From NCBI GenBank assembly GCA_046052145.1, contig JBJOMW010000017.1:4271-68270 (forward strand): DNA of 64,000 nt, in the 5' to 3' direction. The notes below the pieces were generated by a model. The model worked only from the letters and a program-made list of their open reading frames with translations. It had not been told where the DNA came from and did not search any database. Position 1 is the stretch's first letter; every line of letters begins with the position of its first letter. A program made the position numbers and the translations under genes. Positions 16,289 to 25,214 of this stretch are shown here, piece after piece. The stretch comes from Falsiroseomonas sp046052145. Its GTDB lineage: Bacteria; Pseudomonadota; Alphaproteobacteria; Acetobacterales; Acetobacteraceae.

Positions 16289-16298
16289 GCGCGGCCGC

Positions 16299-17108
16299 TC
16301 AGTTACGAGCAGCCGGCGCCTGCTGCGCCGGCCGGGGCTGGGCGGCGGCAGGTGCCGGGGCGGGCGTGGGCGCAGGCTGGCGCTGCGCACCGGCCGCGGG
16401 CGCCTGAGCCGGGGCTGGCATCTGCCCTTCCGGCGGCAGGTTCACCTGACGCAGCACGCGGTTGAGCTGGGCCGCGACCTCGTCGGTGATGTCGAAGCCC
16501 GGCTCGTTGAAGATCACCAGCTGGCGCGGCACGACGAAGTTGATGCCGCGGCTCTGCGCGACCTGGGTGATGACAGCCCCGAGCGCCTGCTCGATCTGCT
16601 GCAGCCCGACCTGCCCCGCGGCCTCGAGCGCCCGATTGCGGTCGCGGAAGACGGCCTGGGCCGCGCTGATGCGGTCCTGCAGCGCGCGCTCGCGCTCGCG
16701 GAGCGTCTCAGGCGGGAGCGTGGCGCGGGCAGCGGCGAGCGTCTGCTGTTCCTCCCGCCAGCGCAGCTGCTCGCGCTGGAGGTCCTCGTTCAGCCGGGCG
16801 CGGCGCCGTTCGATCTCCTCGCGCACCTGGTTGAAGGCGGCGGAGAGGCGGTTGACTTCCGGCACGTCCACCATCGCCAGGACCGCTGCCGGCGGACGCT
16901 GCCCGGCAGCGGGGCGCTGCTGGGCTTGCTGGCCCTGCTGGGGCGGGCGCTGCTGCTGCGGCGGCTGCTGCGCGCCCTGGGCAGGGCGCTGCTGCTGCTG
17001 GCCCGGGATGAACCATTCCTGACTCTGCTGCTGCTGCGCCGGCGCCTGGCCAGGAACCAGCAGCAGGAGAAGGGGAAGGCCAGGCAGGAAGCGACGGAGG
17101 AGCATCAC
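16299..17108 (-). CDS. skp: Periplasmic chaperone Skp/OmpH family, with Q-rich and P/A-rich extensions
   Basis: This 269-residue protein has a signal peptide (LLRRFLPGLPLLLLLVPGQAPAQ), a Gln/Pro low-complexity segment (residues ~25-70), an OmpH-like core with coiled-coil helices (VREEIERRRARLNEDLQREQ; RERERALQDRISAAQ), VVPRQLVIF, and a Pro/Ala tail from ~225. Skp holds unfolded outer-membrane proteins on the way to BamA. Its place between bamA and lpxD is the standard context. The core is divergent but the length and position fit. Two adjacent ATGs (17108, 17105) are possible starts. Confidence 0.87.
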   Translation of the reverse strand: MMLLRRFLPGLPLLLLLVPGQAPAQQQQSQEWFIPGQQQQRPAQGAQQPPQQQRPPQQGQQAQQRPAAGQRPPAAVLAMVDVPEVNRLSAAFNQVREEIERRRARLNEDLQREQLRWREEQQTLAAARATLPPETLRERERALQDRISAAQAVFRDRNRALEAAGQVGLQQIEQALGAVITQVAQSRGINFVVPRQLVIFNEPGFDITDEVAAQLNRVLRQVNLPPEGQMPAPAQAPAAGAQRQPAPTPAPAPAAAQPRPAQQAPAARN

Positions 17109-17128
17109 CTTGGGGTTCCCGCAAAAGG

Positions 17129-19477
17129 TCAGAAGCGTGTGCCGAAGCCGAAGCGGACCAGCTGGGTCTGGTCGTAGGATTGCTTCACCACCGCCTGCGC
17201 GACGTCGATGTTGATCAGCCCGAGCGGCGTGCGCCAGGAAATGCCGACGCCCACGCCGACGCGCGGATCGGCATCGTCCACCACACCGGGGCCCGTGACC
17301 GGCGTCTGCGACAGCGAGCCGACATCCACAAAGGCACGGCCCAGCAGGCCGAGTTCCGACGGCAAGGGCAGCGGGTAGCGCAACTCCGTGGACTGGGTCC
17401 AGATCAGCCGCCCGCCCAGCGGATCCTGGTCGGGGCTTGAGAGGTCGCGCGGGCCCGCACCGGCGAGGCGGAAGCCGCGCAGATTGTCGCCACCCAGGAA
17501 GAAGCGGTCGATGATGCGCTCATCGCGATCGCCCCAGGGCTCCAGCAGGCCTGCCCCGGCCTGCACCACGAGAACGAAGTCCCGATCACCCAGCACGCGC
17601 TCGAGCGGGAAGTAGAAGGCGACGTCACCGCGCAGGCGCACATAGGACACATCGCCGCCCAAGCCCGCGACATCGGTGCCGACGCGCGTGATGTAACCAG
17701 ACCGCGGCTCGATGCGGCTGTCGCGCACGTCGTAGGCGAGTGTGGTGCCAACCTGCGAGAGCAGCGTCTGGCCGGCCTGCTCCCGGATGAAGCGGCTGGC
17801 ATCGACGCGTACGTCGAAGATATCGCGCTGGACGAGACTGTAGGCCCAGGATTGGCGAACGCGCTCGTTGAACTCATAGCCAGCGCGAAGCACGGTGCCG
17901 TAGCGCCGCTCGGAATAGGACGCGACCTCCTGCAAGTCACGCTCGAGGTAGAAGAGGTCGAAGCCCGCCGCGAGGTTGCGGTCGAGGAAGGCGGGGTCGG
18001 TCACCGAGAAGTCGAGCTGCTGCCGCCGCTGCGCCAGCAAGGCCTGCAGGCGCGCATCCACGCCCGAGCCCAGGAAGTTGCGCTCGCGAATACCGAAATC
18101 GGCGAGGAAGCCGGCATCGGTCGAGAAGCCGCCGCCCACCGTGACTTCGCCCGTCGGGCGCTCGACGACGGAGGTGTTGAGAACCGTCCGGTCGGGGCGC
18201 GAGCCCGGCTGGGCCTGGATGTCGACATTCGCGAAATAGCCCAGGTCGCGGATGCGCTGGCGCGAGCGACGAACCTGGGACGCGCTGAAGGCATCGCCCT
18301 CCGCCAGGCGGAACTCGCGACGGATCACGCGGTCCGCGGTCCGGTTGTTGCCGGTGATCTCGATCCGCTCGACGAAGGTGCGCGGGCCTTCAACCACCTC
18401 GAAGACGACGCCCACCGACTGCGCGGCGCGGTCGCGCGTGACGCTCGGGCGGACTTCGGCGAAGGGCACCTGCGCCAGCGCCGGGTCGTCGGTCAGCGCT
18501 TCCACCTGCCGCTCGACGGCGTCGCCGTCGTACCAATCGCCATCCGAGATCCGGAGCGCCGCCTGCAGCCGCGCGACATCCACGCCGCGCATCGTCGACT
18601 GCACCCGCACGCTGCCGACACGGTAGCGCGGTCCCTCATCGATGGTGAAGGTGACGAAGAAGCTCGACCCATCGGGCGCAAGCTCGGCCGTCGCGCCGGT
18701 GATCTGCACGTCGGCATAGCCCTGCCGCAGGTAGTAGCGGCGCAGCAGCTCGCGATCGAAAGCGAGCCGCTCCGGGTCGTAAATGTCAGAGCTGGAGAGA
18801 AGGCGGAACCAGGCCTGCTCACGCGTCGCGATCACGTCGCGCAGGCGCGAATCCGAGAAGGCGGTGTTGCCGACGAAGTTGATGCGGCTGACCAGTGCCG
18901 TCTCACCCTCCGTCACCTCGAACACCACGTCCACGCGGTTCTGATCGAGCTCGATGATCTTCGGCTCGACACGCGCGGCGAAGCGCCCGCGGCGCGCATA
19001 GAGATCGAGGATACGCTGGCGGTCCGCCTGCGCCTGCTGCGGCGTGAAGACCGCGCGCGGGCGCAGTGTCGCCTCGGCGCGCAGCACGTCCTCGGAGACG
19101 CGGCTGTTCCCTTCGAAGGCGACGCGGTTGACGATCGGGTTTTCCTGCACCGTCACGCGGATCCGGTCGCCCTGGCGCGCGACGCGCACGTCGCGGAACA
19201 GACCCGTGGCGAACAGCGTGCGGAGCGAACGGTCGAGCCGGTCGGCGTCGAACGCATCCCCGGCCTGGATCAGCATGTAGGAGCGGATCGTGTCCGCCTC
19301 GATCCGCTGGTTGCCGACGATGTCGATGCCGCGCACGACATCGCCGCGAGTAGGCGGCGAGGCGGCGGCAGGCGTCGCGGCCTGGGCGCGCGGGCGCTGC
19401 TGCGCATCGGCCGGCGCAGAGAGGGCGACGGGGATCAGCGAGCTCGCGACGAGCAGGATGAGGCGGTTGGCGACCAA
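17129..19477 (-). CDS. bamA: Outer-membrane protein assembly factor BamA
   Basis: This Omp85 protein (about 782 residues) inserts beta-barrels into the outer membrane. It has a signal peptide (LILLVASSLIPVALSAPADAQ), five POTRA domains (the first begins GIDIVGNQRIEADTIRSYM) and the C-terminal surface-antigen barrel. EPRSGYITRVGTDVAG is in the barrel, and the terminal residue is Phe (FGFGTRF), the barrel signal. I propose a TTG start at 19477 because AGGGA lies at ribosome-binding distance and the signal peptide starts there. The next in-frame ATG (19555) adds 26 unlikely residues. Confidence 0.93.
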   Translation of the reverse strand: MVANRLILLVASSLIPVALSAPADAQQRPRAQAATPAAASPPTRGDVVRGIDIVGNQRIEADTIRSYMLIQAGDAFDADRLDRSLRTLFATGLFRDVRVARQGDRIRVTVQENPIVNRVAFEGNSRVSEDVLRAEATLRPRAVFTPQQAQADRQRILDLYARRGRFAARVEPKIIELDQNRVDVVFEVTEGETALVSRINFVGNTAFSDSRLRDVIATREQAWFRLLSSSDIYDPERLAFDRELLRRYYLRQGYADVQITGATAELAPDGSSFFVTFTIDEGPRYRVGSVRVQSTMRGVDVARLQAALRISDGDWYDGDAVERQVEALTDDPALAQVPFAEVRPSVTRDRAAQSVGVVFEVVEGPRTFVERIEITGNNRTADRVIRREFRLAEGDAFSASQVRRSRQRIRDLGYFANVDIQAQPGSRPDRTVLNTSVVERPTGEVTVGGGFSTDAGFLADFGIRERNFLGSGVDARLQALLAQRRQQLDFSVTDPAFLDRNLAAGFDLFYLERDLQEVASYSERRYGTVLRAGYEFNERVRQSWAYSLVQRDIFDVRVDASRFIREQAGQTLLSQVGTTLAYDVRDSRIEPRSGYITRVGTDVAGLGGDVSYVRLRGDVAFYFPLERVLGDRDFVLVVQAGAGLLEPWGDRDERIIDRFFLGGDNLRGFRLAGAGPRDLSSPDQDPLGGRLIWTQSTELRYPLPLPSELGLLGRAFVDVGSLSQTPVTGPGVVDDADPRVGVGVGISWRTPLGLINIDVAQAVVKQSYDQTQLVRFGFGTRF

Positions 19478-19604
19478 GGCGGTCTTCCCTGGAGCGTGAG
19501 GAGCGATCTGTCCTAGCCGAACCGCCCCTCCCCCGCCACCCTTGGCGGCGTGCAAGGCGGGTTTCCGCAGGTTTCAGCCGCTTTTCAGCGCGACTCGGCC
19601 GCCC

Positions 19605-20720
19605 TTATCCGAGCAGTCCGCCCACCCACCGAAACAGCCCGAGATTGGTCAGGTCGTTCCAGGTCGCGAAGATGAACAGGCCGATCAGCAGGGCGAATCC
19701 GGCGCGGAAGCCGATCTCCTGCGCCTTGGGCGGCAGCGGCCGCCCCCGGATCGCCTCGGCCGCGTAGAACACCAGATGCCCGCCATCCAGGACGGGAATC
19801 GGGAACAGGTTTATCAGCGCCAGATTGACCGAGAGGATCGCCATGAAGGTGACGAGGCTGGCCAGCCCGAGCGCCGCGGCCTCGCCGGCGATCTTGCCGA
19901 TCCCGAGCGGCCCGCCGAGATCCTCTGTCCCGCGCGTGCCGGTCAGCATCTGACCCACCGCGGCCAGGGTCTGCGCGCTGACATCCCAGGTCTGCACCAC
20001 CCCGCGCCAGAGCGCGCTGGCCGGGTCGAGGCGCGCGAACTCGGTCGGGGCAGAGCCGACGCCGAGCACGCCGACCGGGCGATCCGTTCCAGGCCGCGCC
20101 TGCGGGACGGCAGTGACCGTGCGCTCACGCCCCTCCCGAAGAATGATGATCTCGACGTTTTGGCCGGCGCGCGACTGAATATGGCGCTGCAACTGGTCGA
20201 AGCGCGTCACAGCCTCGCCGTCGAGGGCCAGGATGCGGTCGCCCGGCAGCAGACCGGCGCGCTCGGCGGCCGACTCGGCCACGACCGTGCCGATGGTGGC
20301 CGTCGGCTGCGGCACGCCGATCGTCATATAGGTCCCGGCGAACAGCAACGCGGCGAGCAAGAAATTCGCCGCAGGCCCGGCGGCCACCACAATGGCGCGG
20401 TCCTTCACCGGCTTGTCGTGGAATGTCTCGCCCGGACGCCACTGGGCCTGCACCTCGGGCGGGGCGTCCTCCGGCGTTTCCTGCCCGTGCAGCTTCACGT
20501 AGCCGCCGAGCGGGATCCAGCCGATGCGCCATTCCGTGCCGCGCCGGTCGGCCCAGCTGGCAATCGGCCGCCCGAAGCCCACCGCGAAACGCTCGACATG
20601 GATGCCGCGCCAGCGTGCCGCCAGGTAATGGCCAAGCTCGTGGATGAAGACGAGCACGCCGAGCACCACGACGAAGGCAAGAACGGTGCGGAACGCATCG
20701 GGCAGGAAGTCCAACGTCAT
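19605..20720 (-). CDS. rseP: Site-2 intramembrane metalloprotease RseP (M50)
   Basis: This 371-residue inner-membrane zinc protease has HELGH at residues 27-31 in the first membrane segment, a periplasmic PDZ domain (AERAGLLPGDRILALDGEAVTRFD), and NLFPIPVLDGGHLVF in a C-terminal membrane segment carrying the third zinc ligand. It cleaves anti-sigma factors and signal-peptide remnants in envelope stress. A single PDZ domain is evident, which is usual in Alphaproteobacteria. It lies between dxr and bamA. Confidence 0.95.
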   Translation of the reverse strand: MTLDFLPDAFRTVLAFVVVLGVLVFIHELGHYLAARWRGIHVERFAVGFGRPIASWADRRGTEWRIGWIPLGGYVKLHGQETPEDAPPEVQAQWRPGETFHDKPVKDRAIVVAAGPAANFLLAALLFAGTYMTIGVPQPTATIGTVVAESAAERAGLLPGDRILALDGEAVTRFDQLQRHIQSRAGQNVEIIILREGRERTVTAVPQARPGTDRPVGVLGVGSAPTEFARLDPASALWRGVVQTWDVSAQTLAAVGQMLTGTRGTEDLGGPLGIGKIAGEAAALGLASLVTFMAILSVNLALINLFPIPVLDGGHLVFYAAEAIRGRPLPPKAQEIGFRAGFALLIGLFIFATWNDLTNLGLFRWVGGLLG

Positions 20721-20753
20721 TCTCCTAAGGCCCGGGTCGCACCGGGTGAGGTC

Positions 20754-21923
20754 TCAGGCGAGGGCCGCACGGGCCTCCGCCTGGCGGGCAGCGACGGCGC
20801 GGGCCTCGGCATCGAGCGCGAGGATGGCCTCAAGCCCCTCCGCGCGGATGCCGGCCAGCGCCTCCAGCGTCTCCTCGACCACGGTCGCGATGTCGAGGAA
20901 GCCAAGCCGCCGGTCCAGGAACAGCGCGACCGCCGTCTCATTCGCCGCGTTCAATATGGTTGGGGCCCCACCGCCTGCCATCAAGGCCTCGCGCGCCAGG
21001 CGCAGCGCCGGGAAGCGCACGGGGTCGGGGGCGAAGAATTCGAGCTTCGCCAAAGCCGCGAGGTCGAGCCGCGGCACATCCGCCGCCATCCGCTTCGGCC
21101 AGGCCAGCGCATGCGCAATCGGCGTGCGCATATCCGGGCTGCCAAGCTGCGCCAGGATCGAACCGTCGGCGTATTGCACCATGCCGTGCACGGCGGATTG
21201 AGGATGGATCAGCACCTCGATCCGCTCCTGCGGGATCGGGAAGAGCCGCGCCGCCTCGATCACCTCGAGGCCCTTGTTCATCATCGTCGCGCTGTCGATG
21301 CTGATCTTGGCGCCCATGGACCAGACCGGGTGCTTCAGCGCCTGGTCGGGCGTCACCCGCGCCATCCGCTCCAGCGGCCAGTCGCGGAACGGCCCGCCGG
21401 AGGCGGTCAGCACGATCCTCTCGATTCCGCGCTGATCGTCGCCCTGCAGGCACTGGAAGACCGCGTTGTGCTCGGAATCGACCGGCAGCAGCCGCGCCCC
21501 CCCGCGGGCGGCAGCGGCCATGACGAGCTCGGCCGCACAGACCAGGCTCTCCTTGTTGGCGAGCGCGAGCGTGCCGCCGCGCTCGAGGGCCGCAAGCGTT
21601 GAGCGCAGCCCGGCCGCACCGACAATCGCCGCCATGGTCCAATCGGCCGGGCGCGCGGCAGCCTCGACCACGGCCTCCGGCCCCGCGGCCAGCGTGATGC
21701 CGGTGCCCCCAAGCGCCTCCTTGAGCGCGCCATAGGCGGCCGGATCCGCCACCACCGCCATCCGCGCCCCGCAGCGCCGCGCCTGGGCGGCCAGCGTAGC
21801 GACATCGCGATTGGCGACCAGCGCCTCGATGCGGAAGGCGCCGGGCTCGGCGGCGTCGATCAACGCCATGGTGGAGCGACCGATGGAGCCGGTGGCCCCC
21901 AGGATGGAAACCGTTCGGCTCAC
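20754..21923 (-). CDS. dxr: 1-deoxy-D-xylulose 5-phosphate reductoisomerase
   Basis: This 389-residue enzyme is the second step of the MEP isoprenoid pathway. The NADPH-binding SILGATGSIGRST is at the N-terminus. LPVDSEHNAVFQCL carries metal and substrate ligands, and SGGPFRDWP and SIDSATMMNKGLEVIEA are family signatures. The start is a GTG at 21923, five bases after the cdsA stop; the frame is open further upstream but that part overlaps cdsA. The product feeds UppS upstream in the same operon. Confidence 0.96.
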   Translation of the reverse strand: MSRTVSILGATGSIGRSTMALIDAAEPGAFRIEALVANRDVATLAAQARRCGARMAVVADPAAYGALKEALGGTGITLAAGPEAVVEAAARPADWTMAAIVGAAGLRSTLAALERGGTLALANKESLVCAAELVMAAAARGGARLLPVDSEHNAVFQCLQGDDQRGIERIVLTASGGPFRDWPLERMARVTPDQALKHPVWSMGAKISIDSATMMNKGLEVIEAARLFPIPQERIEVLIHPQSAVHGMVQYADGSILAQLGSPDMRTPIAHALAWPKRMAADVPRLDLAALAKLEFFAPDPVRFPALRLAREALMAGGGAPTILNAANETAVALFLDRRLGFLDIATVVEETLEALAGIRAEGLEAILALDAEARAVAARQAEARAALA

Positions 21924-21927
21924 GCCC

Positions 21928-22803
21928 TCACCACCCCCACAGGACCCGGCCCTGGCCGAGCGCAAAGGACAGTAGCGCCGCCACCGGCGCGGCGGCGAGC
22001 ACGCCATCCAGCCGGTCGAGCAGGCCGCCATGGCCCGGAATGAGGCGGGAGCTGTCCTTCACGTCGAAATGCCGCTTGATCGCACTCTCGAGCAGATCAC
22101 CAGCCTGGGAGGCTACGCCGAGCAGGGCCGCCACCGCCACCACCGCGACGGTCGAGGCCCCGGGGGTAAAGACAGCCGCCGTGCCGAGCGCGACCAGAAT
22201 CGCCGCCAGCAAGCCGCCTGCCGCCCCCGACCAGGTCTTGTTCGGCGAGACCGCCGGCCAGAGCTTCGGCCCCCCAAGGGCGCGGCCGGCCATGTAGGCG
22301 CCGATGTCCGACGCCCAGACCACCAGGAACAGGAACAGGACATTGTAGCGCCCGGCCTCGGTGTCGTGGCGCAGCTCGATCAGCGCGATCCCCGCCAGCC
22401 CGATATAGAGCACGCCAAGCGCGAGGCGGAGAGCAGGCTGCGTCAGCGCCGCCGCCATGCTGCGCGCGAACCACCAAGCAATGAGAAAGCCGATCCCGAG
22501 CGCGACCAGAGACCACCGCACATGGTCTGTCACGGCCAGCGCACCGGCCGCGAGCACCGCCAGCGGCACCGCCATCCCCGGCAGCACGCGCACGCGCCGG
22601 CCGCACATATGCACCCATTCCCAGGCCAGCAGCGCGACGGCCAGCGCCATCATCCCCGCAAAGGCCTCGGCGCCCAGCCAGATGCAGGCGACCGCGGCCG
22701 GGCCCAGCACCATGGCCGACAGGGCGCGCTTGCGCAGGTCGCCCCAGCGCTTGGCGCGGGCCTGAGCCTCCGCCTGCTCCAAAGGTCCGGTCATGCTCGA
22801 CAT
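21928..22803 (-). CDS. cdsA: Phosphatidate cytidylyltransferase
   Basis: This 291-residue polytopic membrane enzyme makes CDP-diacylglycerol from phosphatidate and CTP. The CDS signature is clear near the C-terminus: AIKRHFDVKDSSRLIPGHGG followed by LLDRLDG. SPNKTWSGAAGG and about seven hydrophobic segments are also seen. It sits between uppS and dxr as in most Proteobacteria. Confidence 0.95.
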   Translation of the reverse strand: MSSMTGPLEQAEAQARAKRWGDLRKRALSAMVLGPAAVACIWLGAEAFAGMMALAVALLAWEWVHMCGRRVRVLPGMAVPLAVLAAGALAVTDHVRWSLVALGIGFLIAWWFARSMAAALTQPALRLALGVLYIGLAGIALIELRHDTEAGRYNVLFLFLVVWASDIGAYMAGRALGGPKLWPAVSPNKTWSGAAGGLLAAILVALGTAAVFTPGASTVAVVAVAALLGVASQAGDLLESAIKRHFDVKDSSRLIPGHGGLLDRLDGVLAAAPVAALLSFALGQGRVLWGW

Positions 22804-22866
22804 CGTGACTGCATCCTGCGCCGCCCGCGGCGCCCCTACCAGGGGGCCGCGGCAGCGGCTGGCCCA

Positions 22867-23622
22867 TCAGGCCGCGCGGGCGCCGAAGCGGCGCTCGCGC
22901 CGGCGGAACTCGCCGATCGCCTGCGCCAGATGCTCCGCCCCCCAATCGGGCCAGAGCACGTCCTGGAAGACGAATTCGGCATAGGCGGCCTGCCAGAGCA
23001 GGAAGTTGGAAATCCGCTGCTCGCCCGAGGTGCGGATGATCAGGTCGGGGTCGGGCATGCCCGCGGTGCCGAGGAAGCCCTCGAACATCGCTGTGTCCAC
23101 CGAGTCGGGATCGAGCGTGCCAGCCGCAGCGCGGCGCGCGATCTCCCGCGCCGCCGCCGCGATCTCTGCCCGCCCGCCATATGACAGCGCGACATTGAGG
23201 TTGAGCCGCGTGCCGCCCGCCGTCGCCGCCTCAGCCGAGGCGATCAAGCGCATCGTCTCCTCACCGAAGCGCTCCCGCTCGCCGATGATGCGGAGCCTCA
23301 CGCCTTCGCGCGCGAGACGCGCGACCTCGGTGCGCAGGTAGTGGCGCATCAGGGCCGTCAGGTCCTGCACCTCGTCCTGCGGCCGTTGCCAGTTCTCGGA
23401 GGAGAAGGCGAAGAGAGTGAGCCAGCCGATCCCAGCTTCGGCGGCCGATTCCACGGCGCGGCGCGCAGCGTCGGCGCCGGCCTTGTGGCCGAGCGCGCGC
23501 GGCAGGCCCCGGGCGGCGGCCCAACGGCCATTGCCGTCCATGATGATGCCGACATGCCGCGGCAGCGCGGCCGCAGCCTGAGGCGCGGCAGCCGGCTGCC
23601 CGGCCGGGCCCATCCCGTCCAT
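22867..23622 (-). CDS. uppS: Isoprenyl transferase (undecaprenyl diphosphate synthase)
   Basis: This 251-residue cis-prenyltransferase makes the C55 carrier for peptidoglycan and O-antigen. IIMDGNGRWA contains the catalytic Asp29, and TLFAFSSENWQRP, LNVALSYGGRAEI and IIRTSGEQRISNFLLWQ are family motifs. The first 20 residues are an Ala/Pro-rich extension before the conserved LPRHVGIIMDGN; no convincing internal start exists. frr is 21 bases upstream. Confidence 0.96.
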   Translation of the reverse strand: MDGMGPAGQPAAAPQAAAALPRHVGIIMDGNGRWAAARGLPRALGHKAGADAARRAVESAAEAGIGWLTLFAFSSENWQRPQDEVQDLTALMRHYLRTEVARLAREGVRLRIIGERERFGEETMRLIASAEAATAGGTRLNLNVALSYGGRAEIAAAAREIARRAAAGTLDPDSVDTAMFEGFLGTAGMPDPDLIIRTSGEQRISNFLLWQAAYAEFVFQDVLWPDWGAEHLAQAIGEFRRRERRFGARAA

Positions 23623-23642
23623 CGCGCGCCCCGCTTTGCCGC

Positions 23643-24215
23643 TCAGCTGGTCTTGATGTCCTTTTCCTTGTCGGCCAGCGCAGTGTCGATCTGCTTGATC
23701 TGCGCGTCGGTCATCTTCTGCACCTCGTCGCTCCAGCGCTTGACGTCGTCCTGGCTGGCCTCGGCCTTCTTGTCCTTCTCCCAGCCCTTGACCGTCTCCA
23801 TCCCGTCGCGGCGCACGCCGCGCACCGCCACCCGGGCGGCCTCCGCATATTTGGCGGCGGTCTTCGCGAGTTCCGCGCGGCGCTCCTGCGTCAGCGGCGG
23901 CAGGGGCACGCGGATCGTCTGGCCTTCGGCCATCGGGTTCAGGCCAAGGCCCGAATCGCGAATCGCGACCTCGACCTGCTTGGTGATGGAGCGGTCGAAG
24001 ACCTGCACGGCCAGCAGCCCAGGCCCGGCGACCGAGATATTCGCCACCTGATTCAGCGGCTGGTTGGTGCCATAGGCCTCGACCCGGATCGGCTCGAGGA
24101 GCGCGGGAGAGGCGCGGCCGGTGCGCAGCCCCGCGAACTCCTTCTTGAGCGTCTCCATCGCACCATCCATGCGGCGCTGGAGGTCCTTCTTCAGCGCCTG
24201 GAAATCGGCGGGCAT
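23643..24215 (-). CDS. frr: Ribosome recycling factor
   Basis: This 190-residue factor, with EF-G, splits post-termination ribosomes. FAGLRTGRASPALLEPI, VEAYGTNQPLNQVANIS, AIRDSGLGLNPMAEG and IRVPLPPLTQERR are diagnostic. The length is close to the usual 185. It lies 17 bases after pyrH, the standard tsf/pyrH/frr neighbourhood. Confidence 0.97.
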   Translation of the reverse strand: MPADFQALKKDLQRRMDGAMETLKKEFAGLRTGRASPALLEPIRVEAYGTNQPLNQVANISVAGPGLLAVQVFDRSITKQVEVAIRDSGLGLNPMAEGQTIRVPLPPLTQERRAELAKTAAKYAEAARVAVRGVRRDGMETVKGWEKDKKAEASQDDVKRWSDEVQKMTDAQIKQIDTALADKEKDIKTS

Positions 24216-24231
24216 GTCCCCGTCTTCCCTC

Positions 24232-24957
24232 TTATTGGTCCACGACCGTGGTGAACTTCCCCTCGCCCTTCATCACGGCGGTGAAGCTCCCCGGTTCGTG
24301 GATGTTGAACACGACGATCGGCAGCTTGTTCTCGCGCGCCAGGCTGATCGCGGCGGCGTCCATCACCGCCAGGTCGCGCGCCAGCATCTCGAGATACGTG
24401 AGGGTGGTGTAGCGTTCCGCGGCCGGGTTCTTGCGCGGGTCGGCGGAATAGACGCCATCCACCTGCGTGCCCTTCAGCAGCGCATCGCACCCCATCTCCG
24501 CCGCGCGCAGCGCCGCAGCGGTATCCGTGGTGAAGAACGGATTGCCGGTGCCGGCGGCGAAAATCACGACCCGGCCCTTTTCCATATGGCGGATCGCGCG
24601 GCGGCGGATGAAGGGCTCGGCGAGCGAAGCCATCGGGATCGCGCTCTGCACGCGGGTGCTGACGCCGAGCTTCTCGAGCCAGTTCTGCATCGCCAGCGCA
24701 TTCATCACCGTCGCCAGCATGCCCATGCCATCGGCCTGCGCCCGATCCATGCCGGAGGACGCGCCCGCGACACCGCGGAAGATGTTGCCGCCGCCGATCA
24801 CCAGGCAGACCTGCACGCCCAGCGCCACCACCTCGCGGACATCCCCCGCGATCGCCTTCAGGGTGCCGATGTCGAGCCCATAGTCGCGCGTGCCCATCAG
24901 CGCCTCGCCCGAGACCTTGAGCAGCACGCGCTTGTAGCGGGGGAAGTCGGTCATCAA
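24232..24957 (-). CDS. pyrH: UMP kinase
   Basis: This 241-residue bacterial UMP kinase of the amino-acid-kinase fold phosphorylates UMP to UDP. Visible are RVLLKVSGEALMG, VIGGGNIFRG, VIFAAGTGNPFFTTDTAA and KGTQVDGVYSADPRKNP. It starts MMTDF; the second ATG (24954) is equally possible. It is the first gene of the long envelope operon, separated from tsf by a strong terminator. Confidence 0.97.
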   Translation of the reverse strand: MMTDFPRYKRVLLKVSGEALMGTRDYGLDIGTLKAIAGDVREVVALGVQVCLVIGGGNIFRGVAGASSGMDRAQADGMGMLATVMNALAMQNWLEKLGVSTRVQSAIPMASLAEPFIRRRAIRHMEKGRVVIFAAGTGNPFFTTDTAAALRAAEMGCDALLKGTQVDGVYSADPRKNPAAERYTTLTYLEMLARDLAVMDAAAISLARENKLPIVVFNIHEPGSFTAVMKGEGKFTTVVDQ

Positions 24958-25123
24958 GGCTCCAGCGCGGGTCAGGGACGGCGCACCCCCGGGCGGGGGC
25001 GCACACGCGGCGGCGGAACATAGGCGCCGCGATATGGCAACCGCAAGGCGCCCGACGCCGCTCCGCGCAGCCTCGGAACGGGGATGGGCCGCGGGCCGGG
25101 CGGGGTCCGGCGCGGAGCCCCGG

Positions 25124-25161
25124 AAAAAGCCACGGCCCGGGACGGAAGCCGTCCCGGGCCG
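25124..25161 (-). terminator. Rho-independent terminator of the rpsB-tsf operon
   Basis: On the minus strand a perfect 12-bp stem (CGGCCCGGGACG with its complement, 25133-25161, 5-nt loop) is followed by TGGC and five T (25124-25128). It lies 54 bases after the tsf stop and separates tsf from pyrH. Confidence 0.9.
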
Positions 25162-25214
25162 CGTGCATCACATCGGCGTGGGCGGGCCAACCGGCCCGCG
25201 CCACGCGGCGGGGT

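Noticed and set aside
19542..21602. Long plus-strand open frame over rseP and dxr
   Set aside because: It is antisense to certain genes, with an Arg/His/Gly/Ala composition typical of shadow frames.
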